Source of the DNA: Orientallactaga sibirica
Lineage: Eukaryota; Chordata; Mammalia; Rodentia; Dipodidae
DNA: 64,000 nt
Direction of reading: 5' to 3'
NCBI GenBank assembly: GCA_036365145.1
Contig: JAEOAD010001413.1
Span: 1,658,501 to 1,722,500 of the forward strand
Shown: positions 45,248-58,000 of the stretch, one piece after another
Numbering within the stretch: position 1 is the first letter of the stretch
Layout of the letters: the number at the start of each line of letters is the position of its first letter
Notes under the pieces: generated by a model
What the model saw: only the letters and a program-made list of their open reading frames with translations
The model's database searches: none
What the model was told of the DNA's origin: nothing
Translations under genes and position numbers: made by a program

Positions 45248-45838
45248 GCCACTGCAAATGAACTCCAGATGCGTGTGCCACTTTGTGCATCTGGCTTTAC
45301 ATGGGTACTGGGGAATTGAACATGGGTCATTAGGCTTTGCAGGCAAACACCTTAACCGCTGAAACATTTCTCCAGGTTTGACCTTGAACTCTTGATCCTC
45401 CTGCCTTCACCTCCCAAGCGAGGACGTTATGAGTGTGCACCTGGCTCACAGGATAGTCTCTTTGCAGAAAGGCAAAATTCCAGGCCCATTCCATTCCGCG
45501 ATGTTCTGTTCTATTTTCTCTGTCACACTTTCTCTGGCCTGTGTGTGTGTGTGTGTGTGTGTCTGGTGGTGTGCTGTGTCGCCCCATATATTTGTGTTCA
45601 TCAGAGGCACTTGGCCCACAGTTGTGTGAGGGGAAGGTCGGGTGTCCCATGATGCATTGCTCTTCTGCCTAAGAAAGACAGAGAGAATGGGCACGCCAGG
45701 GTCTCTGGCTCTACAAATGAACTCCAGATGCACGCACTACTTTGTGCATTTGGCTTTACGTGGCTACTGGAGAATCAAACTCAGGTTGTTTAGCATTGCA
45801 GGCAAACATCTGAACCGCAGAGCCATCTCTCCAGCCCT
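45241..45838 (-). repeat. Two antisense Dip SINEs and a short GT run
   Basis: Dip to 45375 and Dip 45670-45838; (GT)11 at 45540-45562 in the unique stretch between them. 45840-46300 is unique, with a CT-rich block 45937-46020. Confidence 0.7.
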
Positions 45839-46324
45839 GATCTTGTTTTAACCTACACTCACAATCATTCCTGCCTCAGCGTGAATACTGATGTTACCGG
45901 CATGAGTCACCATGCCCAGACCGTTCAATCCTGTTCCTTTTTTTTCTTCTTCTTCTTCCTTTCTCTTCTCTTCTCCTTCTTTTCTCTTCTTTTCTGGGTC
46001 TTTCTCTTCTTTTTTTCCCCTCCACTCCTCCTCCCTCTCTCATGCCCCAGAGTCCTGTGATCCGACAATACACTCCTTGCAGTCTGGTGTGGTCTAACCT
46101 AACATACCAGGTCAAGGTCCTTACCCCTTCTCAGGGCTTTCTTCACTCCCTGCCATTCTTGGTGTGGCCACCAGAGGGTGGGCTCCGATGACACGGTGAA
46201 TCTATGCCCCTCCGTCTAATACCCTCCCCTGCCAGGTCTGTGCTGCCCACAGGGTGGGCGCAAAGGTGTAGCCTAATGCAGTCTACAGAGCTGATATTTG
46301 TTCATTTATTTATATATATATATA

Positions 46325-46717
46325 TTTTGCTTTATTTTGTTCTTTTGAGGACAGGGTTACACTGTGTGGCCCGGGCTGGCCTGGAGCTCATCCTCCGGCC
46401 TCAGTCTCCAGGGTGCTGGGATAACGGACATGAGCTAGTGACTCCCTGGTCTGTGGGGAGTTCCAGGAACGTCCTGGAACCCTAAACCGTAGGTTTGTGT
46501 TTGTATTTAACCAAAGTATTGGGCAAACCAAACTGAGAAAGATAGTTATTAAATTATTATATTTATTTAGAAAACTACAAATCTGCCAGGTGTGGTGGCT
46601 CACGCCTTTAATCCCAGCACTTGGGAGGCAGAGGTAGGAGGATCGTTGTGAGTTCAAGGCCACCCTGAAACTACATAGTGGGTTCCAGGTCAGCCTGAGC
46701 TGGAGTGAGACCCTACC

Positions 46718-46806
<89 letters not shown>

Positions 46807-47200
46807 GGAGGGAGGGAGGGAGGGAGGGAGGAAGGAAGGAAGGAAGGAAGGAAGGAAGGAAGGAAGGAAGGAAGGGGGAAGGAAGGGGGGAAGGAAGGAA
46901 GGAAGAAAACCAAGGGAAAGAAAATGAATATACCCATGTGGTCTGAGAGCCTATGGTGGGCCTACAAGAAAGGTGAAAAGAGATTTTGAAGGTTGGAGAG
47001 TTGGCTTAGTGGTTAAGGCACTTGCCTGCAAAGCCAAAGGATCTTGGTTCGATTCCCCAGAACCCACATAAGCCAGATGCACAAGGGGGTGCACATGCAT
47101 GTGGAGTTTGTTTGCAATGGCTGGAGGCCCTGGCACACCCATTCTGTACCACTCTCTCTGCCTCTTTCTCTCAAATAAATAAATAATAAAACTATTTTTA
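46325..47200. repeat. Old B1 (-), B1 (+) with long purine microsatellite, Dip (+)
   Basis: 46325-46440 is a diverged antisense B1. 46577-46717 is B1, running into (AAAG)n, (GGGA)n and (GGAA)n at 46718-46905. 46990-47200 is Dip. 47215-47700 is unique. Confidence 0.8.
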
Positions 47201-47704
47201 AAAAGGTTTTTAAAAAGATTTTGAAAGAAAAGCAGAGAAAGTACAGAGAGCTCCTCCATGTGAAGGGTAGGAGAGGGTAGAGAGGGGTCAAGGGGATTCT
47301 ACCAGCTGGGGCAGAGAGGAGGGGAGACGTACCAGAACCTGGAGGTTCAAGAGGGACGAATGGGACGTTGACGTGAGCTTTGCTATATGCTAGGATCTGA
47401 ACGAAGTGCAGAGCTATGCTCCGTGATATCATAGCCAGTGACGTTTACCCAAAGCATGATTACTGCTAATTGAACTAAGTACTGGAGCATGGTGGCTAAC
47501 CTTAACGATCACCTTGAAGGACCCGAGGGCTGTCTAGGAGATTAGTAAAGCACACTTCAGGGGGTGTCCCAAAGGGCCTTTCCAGAGACATTGCCCTGAG
47601 CAATGGATTGATCCCTTGATGGATTCATAATATGATACCGTTATTAGGAAGCAGTGAGAGGTAGGTTAGGAAGCCCTAGCTCCTTTCTGTGTCGCTTTGT
47701 ACTT

Positions 47705-47866
47705 TGTTGTTGTTGATGTGCTTCAAGGTAGGGACCTGCTCTAGCCCAGGCTGACCTGGAATTCACTATGTAGTCTCAGGGTGGCCTTGAACTCATGGCT
47801 GATCCTCCTACCTCTGCCTTCCCAGTGATGGGATTAAAGGTGTGCGCCACCACACCTGGCATTTTT

Positions 47867-47909
<43 letters not shown>

Positions 47910-48835
47910 ACATGTGGAGGGTAGAGGACAACCTCAAGTGTCATCCTTAGGAACACCCTCTACTTTTTTTTTTTTTAATTTTATTTATTTGCAAGCAGAG
48001 AGAGAGAGAGATAGAAGAGAGGCAGACAGAGAGAAAATGGGCACACCAGGGCCTGTAGCCACTGCAAACGAACTCCAGACGCATGTGCCCCCTTGTGCAT
48101 CTGGCTTACATGGGTCCTGGAGTATCGAACCGGGATCCTTTGGCTTCGCAGGCAAACGCCTTAACCGCTAAGCCATTTCTCCAGCCCCCTCTACTTTTTT
48201 GAGACAGGGTCTCCAATTGGCCTGGAGCTCAACAATTAGGCTCAACTATGACCAGTAAAGCCTCAGGGATCCTCCCGTCTCCACCTCCCCAGGGCCAATC
48301 ATGTGGTGCCACGCCTAGGATTTTTTTTTTTTGAGAGAGAGAGAAAGATAGAGAGATAGAGAATGGGTGTGCCAGCAGCCTCTCAGTCACTGTGAACAAA
48401 CTCCAGACGCGTGCGCCCCCTGTGGGCAAGTGTGGCATTGCGCCCTTGCATCACTTTTTGTGTCTGGCTAAACATGGGACCTGCAGCTCGAACTGGTGTT
48501 CTTAAGCTTGGCAGGCAGGAGCCGTAACCACTGAGACATCTCTCCAGCCCGGATTTTTTTATTTTTATTTTTATTTTATTTTTTTGGTTTTTTGAGATAG
48601 GGTCTCACTCTGGTCCACGCTGACCTGGAATTAACTATGTAGTCTCAGGGTGGCCTCGAACTCTCGGCGATTCTCCTACCTCTGCCTCCCGAGTGCTGGG
48701 ATTAAAGGCGTGCGCCAACATGCCCGGCTTTTCCAGCCCAGATTTTTCCAGTACCCATGGGTACTGGAGTTTGAACTCAGGATCTCATGTTTGTGAGACA
48801 AGCACTTTACTCACTGGGCCATCTCCTGAGCCCTG
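47705..48835 (-). repeat. Antisense SINE block with GT run
   Basis: B1 47705-47862; (GT)18 47871-47907; Dip 47968-48188; B4/B1-like 48197-48318; long-subtype Dip 48321-48550; B1 48575-48730; diverged tRNA-SINE head 48745-48835. Confidence 0.7.
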
Positions 48836-48839
48836 TATT

Positions 48840-50210
48840 ACTTTTTTTAACGCTTCCTGCCTACTGTGAGGTGAACTTCTCTTCTACCTTCTCTCTCTAC
48901 CATGATGGTCTGACTCTCCTGAAATCACGAGCTAAAATGAACCTTTCCTGCTTTATTATTTCTGTCAGGTATTTTGTCACGATGGTGAGAAAGGTCACTG
49001 GTAAACAGAAATACAGCCGGGCGTGGTGGTACACACCTTTAATACCAGCACTTGGGAAGCTAAGATAGGAGGCTTGTCATGAGTTTGAGGCCACCTTGAG
49101 ACTTACATAGTGAATTCCAGGTCAGCCGTGGGTAGAGTGAGACCCTACTTCGAAAAACCAAAAATAAATAAATAAATAAAATAAACAAAAGGTAACTATA
49201 AAATTACCCTGTCCTCAAAGAGTTCATGGTTGTGGGGGTTATGGCTTAGCGGTCAAGGCGTTTGCTTGCAAAGCCAAAGGATCCTGGTTCGATTCTCCAG
49301 GACCCATGTAAGCCAGATGCACAAGGGGGCACATGCATCTGGAGTTCGTTTGCAGTGGCTGGAGGCCCTGGCATGCCCATTCTCTCTCTCTCTCTCTCTC
49401 TCTCTGCCTCTCTCTCTCTCTCAAATAAATAAATAAATAAATAAATAAATTTGTTAAAAGAGTTCGTGATTGTGACCCTTCATCTCAATTTGTCAGCTTG
49501 AATGGATCTGGAATCACCTGGGAGACACATCTGTGCAGGTTTGTGTTACCTGAGGAGAGAAGATATACTGTAACTGGGACTGTTAATCTGTCAGTTAATG
49601 GGCTGGAGTCCCGACTGGATACAGGGGAGAAAGCAAGCCGAGCTCTCTGCCTCATGGCGTGACCAGCAGCCTCCCGCGGCTGCCGCCATGCTTTCTCTGC
49701 CACGGTGAACTATGGTCCCTCACACTGTCAGCTGAAAATCCGCACTAAAGCTGCTTCCGCTCAGATATTGGGTCACAGCAACGACAAAGATACCAATACT
49801 TTTTGTGTTGTTGTTGTCTTTTTTTTTTAACCTGTATTTTTGTTTTATTTTACTTATTTATTTGGAAGAGAGAGAGGGAGGAGAGAGATTACGGGCACAT
49901 CAGGGTGTCCAGCCACTGCAAACAAACTCCAGGTGCATGTGCCATCTTGTGCATCTGGCTTATGTAGATACTGGGGAATTGAACCCAGCTCCATAGGCTT
50001 TGCAGGCAAACGCCTTAGCTGCTAATCCATCTCTCCAGCCCTTTTTTGGTTTTGCTTTTGTTTTTTTAGAGGTAGGGTCTCACTCTAGCCCAGGCTGACC
50101 TGGAATTCACTATATTCACTAGTCTCGGGGTGGCCTCGAACTCACGGCGATACTCCTACCTGTGCCTCCCAAGTGCTGGGATTAAAGGCGTGTGCCACCA
50201 CGCGCAGCGT
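48840..50210. repeat. Old interspersed repeat fragments with B1 and Dip copies
   Basis: 48840-49005 and 49484-49800 are fragments of the repeat family also seen at 19395 and 61533. Between and after them: B1 (+) 49014-49180, Dip (+) 49227-49450, Dip (-) 49843-50040, B1 (-) 50042-50212. Confidence 0.6.
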
Positions 50211-50212
50211 GA

Positions 50213-51084
50213 GAAAGGTACCAGTACAATGGATCAGGAAGATGGTTCTCCATCACTCTCTCTGCCTGATTCACGAAGCTCTTCTGGGCATTCCTTGAAC
50301 CCTGTCTGTAGGCTAAACGAGACAGGCTTCTGTTATGTCTGAACTACAGAATCTGGGCTTCCGTGCTCCCCATTTGACCATTGCTGCTTCAACTGGGTAA
50401 ACAACCACTCCTACCATTATGTGAATTTCTGTGGAGAAATGCTGTGCTAGGCACTTTACATGCATCTTCTTATTCAGCTGTTACTGGAAGCGAGGTGTCA
50501 TGTCCTCTTTATAGAAAGGGAAATTGTGCCGTCATGATTCACCAGTGAGTGTGACGTCAATAATGCATTGTCTTCTGGGATAATCTGGATGATTCTTTTA
50601 AGTGCTATCTTTCCGTCATTCCGAGTAAGGCTTTTAGGCATTCTCTGGCTCTGTGATCTTAAGACATTACTTAACCCTTTCCTCTCTGGCCTCCCTCCTT
50701 CCCTGCCAAATCGGCTTCTTGTGAAGGTTACAGAGAGGGGCTCGGGGATGTAGCTGGGTCAGTAGTGTCTGTCTAGCACACGTGAAGTCCTGGGATGGCA
50801 TATTTTGTGATAGTGATGAGGACTTGTCATGGTGGCTGGGACAGCTCTTGTTCATAGATGCAGGAGCCTGAGAGGACATGTCCTCACTCTAGACAGATCA
50901 GAAAGCAGAGGATGGAAGCAAAAGCAGGGCCAAGCCACTTCATCCCCAATGCCCACCCCCAGGGGACTCGTCTACCAGCTAGGTCTCAGGTCCCAAGGGC
51001 TCCATACAGTCCCAAAGCAGCGCCATCTGCTGGAGACTGTGTTCAACTGCGCCAGCCTCTGGGGACATTGTACCTCATCGCTTT
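50213..51084. other. Mostly unique intergenic sequence
   Basis: 870 bp with one ID-like remnant (50738-50800). No convincing exon. Confidence 0.5.
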
Positions 51085-51256
51085 TTTTTGTTTGTTTGTT
51101 TGTTTGTTTGTTTGTTTTGGAGGTAGGGTCTCATTCTAGCCCAGGCTGACCTGGAATTCACTATGTAGTCTCAGGGTGGCCTTGAACTCACGGCGATCCT
51201 CCTACCTCTGCCTCTCCAATGCTGGGATTAAAGGCGTGCGCCACCACACCGGGCTT
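51085..51256 (-). repeat. Antisense B1 with (GTTT)n head
   Basis: About seven TTTG units precede a well-kept antisense B1. Confidence 0.8.
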
Positions 51257-51305
51257 TCACATCATCACTTTGAAAACACTCTGGGTGGTAACGGGGTTCA
51301 CATTG

Positions 51306-53122
51306 CATCATCATCATCACCCCTGGGGACTGGAGGGGATCCTGGATCCCAGGTCTGCTGGGTCAAGGGGCTCCTCTCTCATCTCCACCAGGCCTTGGTT
51401 GATATCCCAACAGCTTCTGCACACTTCCTTAAGCCCAAGTTTCCCTGTTTGGCAGGAGCAATTAGGGGATTGGCGTTTTACTGGTGAGGGACGGCACCAA
51501 ACCAAGCTCATCCTGGTGGGTTATGCTTGTTACCGTCTTGTTGCTGAGGCAAAATTCCCTGAGTAAAGTCAGCTTAAAGGAGGAATACATGGGGTGCTGG
51601 CGCTCAATCAGCTTTCTCCCTGCTTTACAGTCCAGGACTCTCCCCGATGGAAAGAAGCTGCCTTTAGTTAAGGTGGGTCATCCCACATCAATTAATCTAA
51701 CCAACATTTTATTTATTTTTACTTGACAGAGAAAGAGAGAGAGAGAGAGAATGTGGGTGTGCTAGGCCCTCCAGCCGCTACAAATGAACTCCAAACACAG
51801 CCCCTTTTGTGCAGCTGGCTAACATGAGTCCTGGGAGTCGAACCTGGTCCTCGGCAGGCAAACACTTAACCACTAAACCCTCCAGCCCACTTAATCTTAA
51901 TCAAGATGTCTCTCACAGGCCTGCCCAGAGGCTAATCTAGTCTAGATAATCCTTCACAGGAGAGTCTTAGGTCCTGTCCAGGATTGATGATCAGTATAAA
52001 TCATTGCTGGGATTTTCTTTTTTAAATCTCACTCTAGCTCAGGCTGACCTGGAATTCTCTATGTAGTCTCAGGGTGGCCCCTAACTCCATGCAATCCTCT
52101 ACATTAACATGAACTGTGGTAGCCCAGGCCCCACCCTCAGCTCCTAGAGTCCCAGTGTGGGATTCCCACAGGGGTGCCCAGTCCCCAGAGCATCATCCTC
52201 TCCAGCTCTTGGGACTCAGAAGCTGCGCAGTTGACACTTTTCAGCATTCTGGCTCCAGCTCCTGGCCAGGTAGGGGATGTCCCTGAGCATGTGTGTGTGT
52301 GTGTGTGGGTGTGTGTGTGTGTGTGTGTTGGGGGGATTGGGAAAGCTTTGTTTCCTCCCCTTCCCAGTGGGAGTAGGGAATAGTACAAAGTAACCATCTC
52401 TCAGGAGGACACCGGTGGATTCACCGATCACCCAACCCTTCCCGCCTGGTGACCTACATTACTGGGACAGAGATCACCTCAGGAGCCCACCGGCTCCCAC
52501 CCTCCACCTTATGACATTTCACTGCCACGGGTCCCCAGGATCCAATGTCTAGGGAGATCCTTGCCAGATAAACAATTTGTTTGGGAATCTCCTTTTCCCT
52601 CACTGTGAGAACAGAGAAGTTAGGCCCCCACCCTCACCCAGTAAGGCCTTCTGCTTTATTTTTATTGTTATTTATTTATCAGAGAGAGAGATACAGAACA
52701 AGGCAGGTAGACACACAGAGAGAGAATAGGGCACGCCAGGGCCTCCAGCCACCGCAGACGAATCCTAGATGCAGCACTCGAGGCAGAGATGCAGAGGATC
52801 GCCAGAGTTCGAGGCCACCCTAAGACTACATAGTTAATTCCAGGTCAGCCTGGACCAGAGTGAGACCTTACCACCACAAAAAACAAAACAAACAAACAAA
52901 ACAAAATTTCATATTGTATTTTTATTTATTTGAGTGAAAGAGAGAGAGAGGGAGAAGAGAGAGACACAGGCATGCTACCAGGGCCTCAGCACAGACAGAA
53001 CTCAGGCATACACCATCCTGTGCATCTGGCTTACACGTGGGTCCTGGGAATCAAACCTGGGTCCTTTGGTTTTTGCAGGCAAGCGCCTTAACTGCTACTA
53101 AGATATCTATCTCTTTCAGCCC
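51306..53122. repeat. Direct duplication 2, left copy (indel-rich)
   Basis: Starts CATCATCATCATCACCCCTG. Contains an antisense Dip (51709-51892, several internal losses), a B1 (-) remnant 52015-52110, a GT run 52290-52327, a Dip/B1 hybrid 52658-52910 and an antisense Dip 52915-53122. Aligns with 53126-54950 at an offset of about 1.82 kb. Confidence 0.85.
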
Positions 53123-53125
53123 CAC

Positions 53126-53538
53126 CATCATCATCACCCCTGGGGACTGGAGGGGATCCCAGGTCTGCTGGGTCAAGGGGCTCCTCTCTCATCTCCACCA
53201 GGCCTTGGTTGATATCCCAACAGCTTCTGCACACTTCCTTAAGCCCAAGTTTCCTTGTCTGGCAGGAGCAGTTAGGGGATTGGTGTTTTACTGCTGAGGG
53301 ACGGCCCCAACCCAAGCTCATCCTGGTGGGTTATGCTTGTTACCGTCTTGTTGCTGAGGCAAAATTCCCTGAGTAAAGTCAGCTTAAAGGAGGAATACAT
53401 GGGGTGCTGGAGCTCAACCAGCTTTCTCCCTGCTTTACAGTCCAGGACTCTCCCCGATGGAAAGAAGCTGCCTTTAGTTAAGGTGGGTCTTCCCAGGCCA
53501 ATTAATCTAATCAACATTTTACTTATTTTTAATTTGAC

Positions 53539-53571
<33 letters not shown>

Positions 53572-54103
53572 ATGGGTGTGCTAGGGCCTCCAGCCGCTAC
53601 AAATGAACTCCAAACACAGGCGCCCCTTTGTGCAGCTGGCTAACATGAGTCCTGGGGAATCGAACCTGAGTCCTTTGCACGCAAACACCTTAACCACTAA
53701 ACCCTCCAGCCCCAATTAATCTAATCAAGATAATCTCTCACAGGCCTGCCCAGAGGCTAATCTAGTCTAGATAATCCTTCACAGGAGAGTCTAGGTCCTG
53801 TCAAGTTGATGATCAGTATAAACCATTGCTGGGATTTTTTTTTTTTAAATCTCACTCTAGCTCAGGCTGACCTGGAATTCTCTATGTAGTCTCAGGGTGG
53901 CCTCGAACTCACGGTGATCCTCTACATTAACATGAGCTGTAGCCCAGGCCCCACCTCAGCTTCCAGAGTCCCAGTGTGGGATTCCACAGGGCAGCCCAGT
54001 CCCCAGAGCATCATCCTCTCCAGCTCTTGGGGCTCAGAAGTTGCCCTCCTCACTTTTCAGCATCCTGGCTCCAGCTCTGGCCAGGTAGGGGGATGTCCCT
54101 GAG

Positions 54104-54152
<49 letters not shown>

Positions 54153-54950
54153 GGGGTTAGGGGAGGAAAGTGGAGATTGGCCACTGGCTTGCTCCTCTCA
54201 GTGGGAGTAGGGAACAGTACAAAGTAACCATCTCTCAGGGGACAACGAGGATTCACCCATCACCCAACCCTTCCCGCTCTGGTGACCTACATTACTGGGA
54301 CAGAGATCACCTCAGGAGTCCACCGGCTCCCACCCTCCACCTTCGACATTTCACTGCCACGGGTCCCCAGGATCCAATGTCTAGAGAGATCCTTGCCAGA
54401 TAAACAATTTGCTTGGGAATCTCCCTTTTCCCCTCACTGTGAGAACAGAGAAGTTAGGCCCTCACCCTCTCACCCAGTAAGGCCTTCTGCTTTATTTTTA
54501 TTGTTATTTATTTATCAGCAGAGAGATACAGAACAAGGCAGGTAGACACAGAGAGAGAATAGGCACGCCAGGGCCTCCAGCCACTGCAGACGAACTCTAG
54601 ATGCAGCACTCGGGAGGCAGAGGTAGGAGGATCACCGAGAGTTCGAGGCCACCCTAAGACTACATAGTTAATTCCAGGTCAGCCTGGACCAGAGTGAGAC
54701 CCTACCTCGCAAAAACAAAACAAACAAACAAACAAAATTCTCATATTATATTTTTATTTATTTGAGTGAAAGAGAGAGAGAGGGAGAAGAGAGAGAATGG
54801 GCATGCCAGGGCCTCTAGCCACTGCAGACGAACTCCAGACGCATACACCATCCTGTGCATCTGGCTTACGTGGGTCCTGGGGAATCAAACCTGGGTCCTT
54901 TGGTTTTGCAGGCAAGCGCCTTAACTGCTAAGATATCTATCTCTCCAGCC
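53126..54950. repeat. Direct duplication 2, right copy (cleaner)
   Basis: Same contents: antisense Dip 53520-53713, B1 (-) remnant 53840-53925, (GT)23 at 54106-54151, Dip/B1 hybrid 54495-54735, antisense Dip 54745-54950. SINE landmarks lost in the left copy are present here (for example the whole GGGAATCGAACCTGAGTCC stretch). Confidence 0.85.
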
Positions 54951-56200
54951 CTGTGCCCCCTTTCTCTGTCTTAGCCTCTTTTCTAACTTCATCATCCCTT
55001 TTTGCGCCTCCCCCACTGACAACCACAAGGGAACTAAAAGGGGTGTGTCACAGTACTTGCTCTTTGTGGTTCCTCTGGCGGGGGGAGGGGCGGCCGAGAG
55101 GGTGGCGGCTGCATGCTAGGATCTATTTTATTTAATTTGGTGTCCCTAGGGCTGAGAGTCACGAAGTGTCATGTGAGAAATTCAGGATGGATACCTCCTA
55201 AAATTCTCGCATCCACTCCTGGTCTGCATCTCTTGCTGTCAACCTTTGTTCCCTGTCGCCTCGTTTCTCCTTGTATATCTGGCCTTTTTTTTTTTTTTGG
55301 TTTTTTGAGGTAGGGTCTCACTCTAGCTCAGGCTAGCCTGGAATTCACTATGTAGTCTCAGGGTGGCCTCGAACTCATGGTGATTCTCCTACCTCTACCT
55401 CCCAAGTGCTGGGATGAAAGGCGTGTGCCACCACGCCTGGCTATATCTGGGCTTTTTGTGTAGCTGCCTCCTTTGACTCCTTTGACTCTGCTGCTCTCCC
55501 TCAGTACTTAGCATCCACTGGCCTTGGGGGCATCACTATTTCAGGTATATATGGCAGGATGGGAGTCAGGTAGGGGGAATTTTCAGCATGCCCAGTAATG
55601 AGTACCTTCACCCCCCATGCCTGGAGCGATCATTTATATTAATAAAATTAGGGAGATGGCTTAGCAGTTAAGGCACTTGCCTGCAAAGCCAAAGGATCCC
55701 GGTTTGATTCCCCAGGACCCACGTAAGCCAGATGTGCAAGGTAAAGCATGCATCTGGAGTTCGTCTGCAACGGCTGAAGGCCCTGGTGTGCCCATTCTCT
55801 CTCTCTCTGCTTCTCTCTCCCACTCTCTCAAATAAATAAATACAAATATTAAAAGAAAAAAAAAAAGGATTCTTTAGCTGGGCTTGGTGGTGCATTCCTT
55901 TAATGGCAGCACTCAGGAGGCAGAGGTAGGAGGTTCTATGTGAGTTTGAGGCCACCTTGAGAATACAGAGTGAATTCCAGGTCAGCCTGGGCTAGAGTGA
56001 CACCCTACCTCGAACAAAAAGAATCCTTTAAGAAAATAAAATTAAGTTAAAAGAATGGCCTATGCTGGGTGTGGTGCCACATGTCTTTAATCCCAGCACT
56101 CAGGAAGCAGAGGCTGGAGGATCACCAGTGAATCTGAGGCCACCCAAGACTACATAGTGAATTCCAAGGCAGCCTGAACTAGAGTAAAACCCTGGAGGGA
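54951..56200. other. Unique sequence and SINEs
   Basis: 54951-55270 and 55445-55635 are unique. B1 (-) 55276-55442; Dip (+) 55645-55866; B1 (+) 55872-56025; B1 (+) 56058-56205. Confidence 0.65.
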
Positions 56201-56401
56201 AGAATGGCTTAGAATTGAAACCTCTCCCCTTTCTGGAGCTTGATCCAGGACATGGCTGAACTACAACTGTCATAGTGCTCGGGAGGCCAGAGCTGCCTGT
56301 GAATGTACCCAGACATCTCATGGGGGTTTGTTTCAAGGTGCCAGGCCAGAGAGTACTTACACTGTAGAGTATGGAGCAAGATGCATGGTGCCAGCCCACA
56401 A

Positions 56402-56742
56402 CTTTTTTTTTTTTTTTTTTTTTTTGGAGAGAGACACAGAGAGTGACAGAGAGAGAGAGAGAGGGAGAGGAAGACAGACAGAGATAGGCGTGCCAGCAGC
56501 CTCTCAGCTGCTGCGAACGAAATCCAGACACGTCCACCCCCTTGTGGTCAAGGGCAGCATTGCGCCCTTGCGTCCCCTTTGCATCTGGCTAAACGTGGGA
56601 CCTGGAGATTGGAACCGCTGGAGATTGGAACCAGCGTTCTTAGGCTTAGGAGGCAGGCGTGCCCATCTCTATCTGTCTTCCTCTCCCTCTGTCTATCTCT
56701 CTCCAAAAGAAAATAAATAAAAATAAATAAATAAATAAATAG
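56402..56742. repeat. Rearranged long-subtype Dip: antisense head joined to sense tail
   Basis: 56402-56650 is antisense Dip (with GGCAGCATTGCGCCCTTGCG). It then switches to the sense 3' part (GGCGTGCCCATCTCTATCTG, CTCCAAAAG, ATAAATAAA). A short phrase (GGAGATTGGAACC) is doubled just before the switch. Confidence 0.65.
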
Positions 56743-56744
56743 AC

Positions 56745-57165
56745 GGAAAATTATATGGCAAGAGCAGGCTTTATTCAGGGCCTGAGAGGGGTGCCTGAGG
56801 TTCCAGGGACACTGTGACTGGGTGACTTTGGCTGGGAGAGTTTATTTGTCTTTAGGGTGGGGAAGGGGGAGGGTCATACTGATGGCAAAATGAGGAAGGG
56901 GGAAGTGAGGAAGTGGGGGATGTTTGGTCAGTTATTTTAGTTTCCCAGGAGTTGAGGATCAGCAAAGGGCTTCTTGTTGCCTAAACTGGGGGGGGGGGGC
57001 AGCTGGTCATCTCGGGGCAGACCGTGAGTCAAGCTCATTGGCAAGTTTGCAATCTCCATGGAGGTCCGCTAGCATCTGTCCCGGACCTGTTTGCAGACTC
57101 CGTCAGCCTGGTTCTGACGACGACGTCACCTTGAACCGGGTTCTTCACAACCCTTGAAGCATCAA
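56745..57165 (-). mobile_element. Possible solo LTR (minus strand)
   Basis: Unique-looking block without SINE sequence. On the minus strand it reads TGAATAAAGCCTGCTCTTGCC near its end, which looks like an LTR poly(A) signal followed by a CA terminus. No clear target-site duplication was found and no internal viral sequence is present. Confidence 0.3.
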
Positions 57166-57167
57166 TC

Positions 57168-58000
57168 TCAGGCCTGGTGTGGTGGTGTAGAATCCCATCA
57201 CCTGGGAAGCCGTGAGTTTGAGGCCAGCCTGAGACGACATCGTGAATTCCAACTCATCCTGGGCTAGAGTGAGACCCTACCTTGAAAACCAGACAAACAA
57301 ACAAAAAATCAGTCTCCGTACTGTGAAAAAAGTAAAAAGGGTTGAACGCTGTGGTCTTCATGCCTCAGGAGAAGCAGTGCACCTCCAGCCTAGCTTGCCC
57401 TTCTCTCTGATGATGTGGGCTCCCCTGAGAGGGCAACAGTACTGCAGTGAGATTGGAAAGAATTAAAAAAAAGAGGAAGGGCTTGGGAGATAGTTCCATA
57501 GGAAAAGTGCTTGCCTTTACCTTTGAGGACCTGAGTTTGATCCCCGGTGCCCATGTGGGTACTGTGGCATGTGCCAGGAATCCCAGCTTTGGGAAGGTGG
57601 AGACCCCTAAATGGTATGGTGGTGCACGCCTTAAATCCCATCACTTCGGAGGCAGAGATAGGAGGATGGCTGTGAGTTCAAGGCCACCCTGAGATTACAT
57701 AGGAAATTCCAGGTCAGCCTGGGCTAGAGTGAGACCCTACCTCAAAAACAAACAAACAAACAAACAAACAAAACAAACGGGCTGAAGAGATGGTTTAGCA
57801 GTTGAGGTGCTTGCCTGCAAAGCCCAAGAACTCATGTTTGAATCTGCAGGTCCCACGGAGCCAGATGCACAGTAACCTAAGCATGCAATGTCGCACGTGC
57901 CCACAAGGGGGCGCACGCATCTGGAGTTTGTTGGCAGTGGCTGAAGGCCTTGGTGTGCCCATTCTCTCTCTCTCTCTCAAAAATAAATAATAAAAAGAAA
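57168..58000 (+). repeat. B1, tRNA-SINE remnant, B1 and Dip, all sense
   Basis: 57168-57310 B1; 57480-57600 B2/B4-like remnant; 57612-57775 B1 with (CAAA)n tail; 57779-58000 Dip. Confidence 0.7.

Noticed and set aside
46718..46989. Open frame of Lys/Arg/Glu repeats
   Set aside because: Translation of the AAAG/GGGA/GGAA microsatellite.
51484..53584. Similar open frames in the two copies of duplication 2
   Set aside because: The similarity comes from the DNA duplication; the frame lies in old repeat sequence and shows no coding bias.
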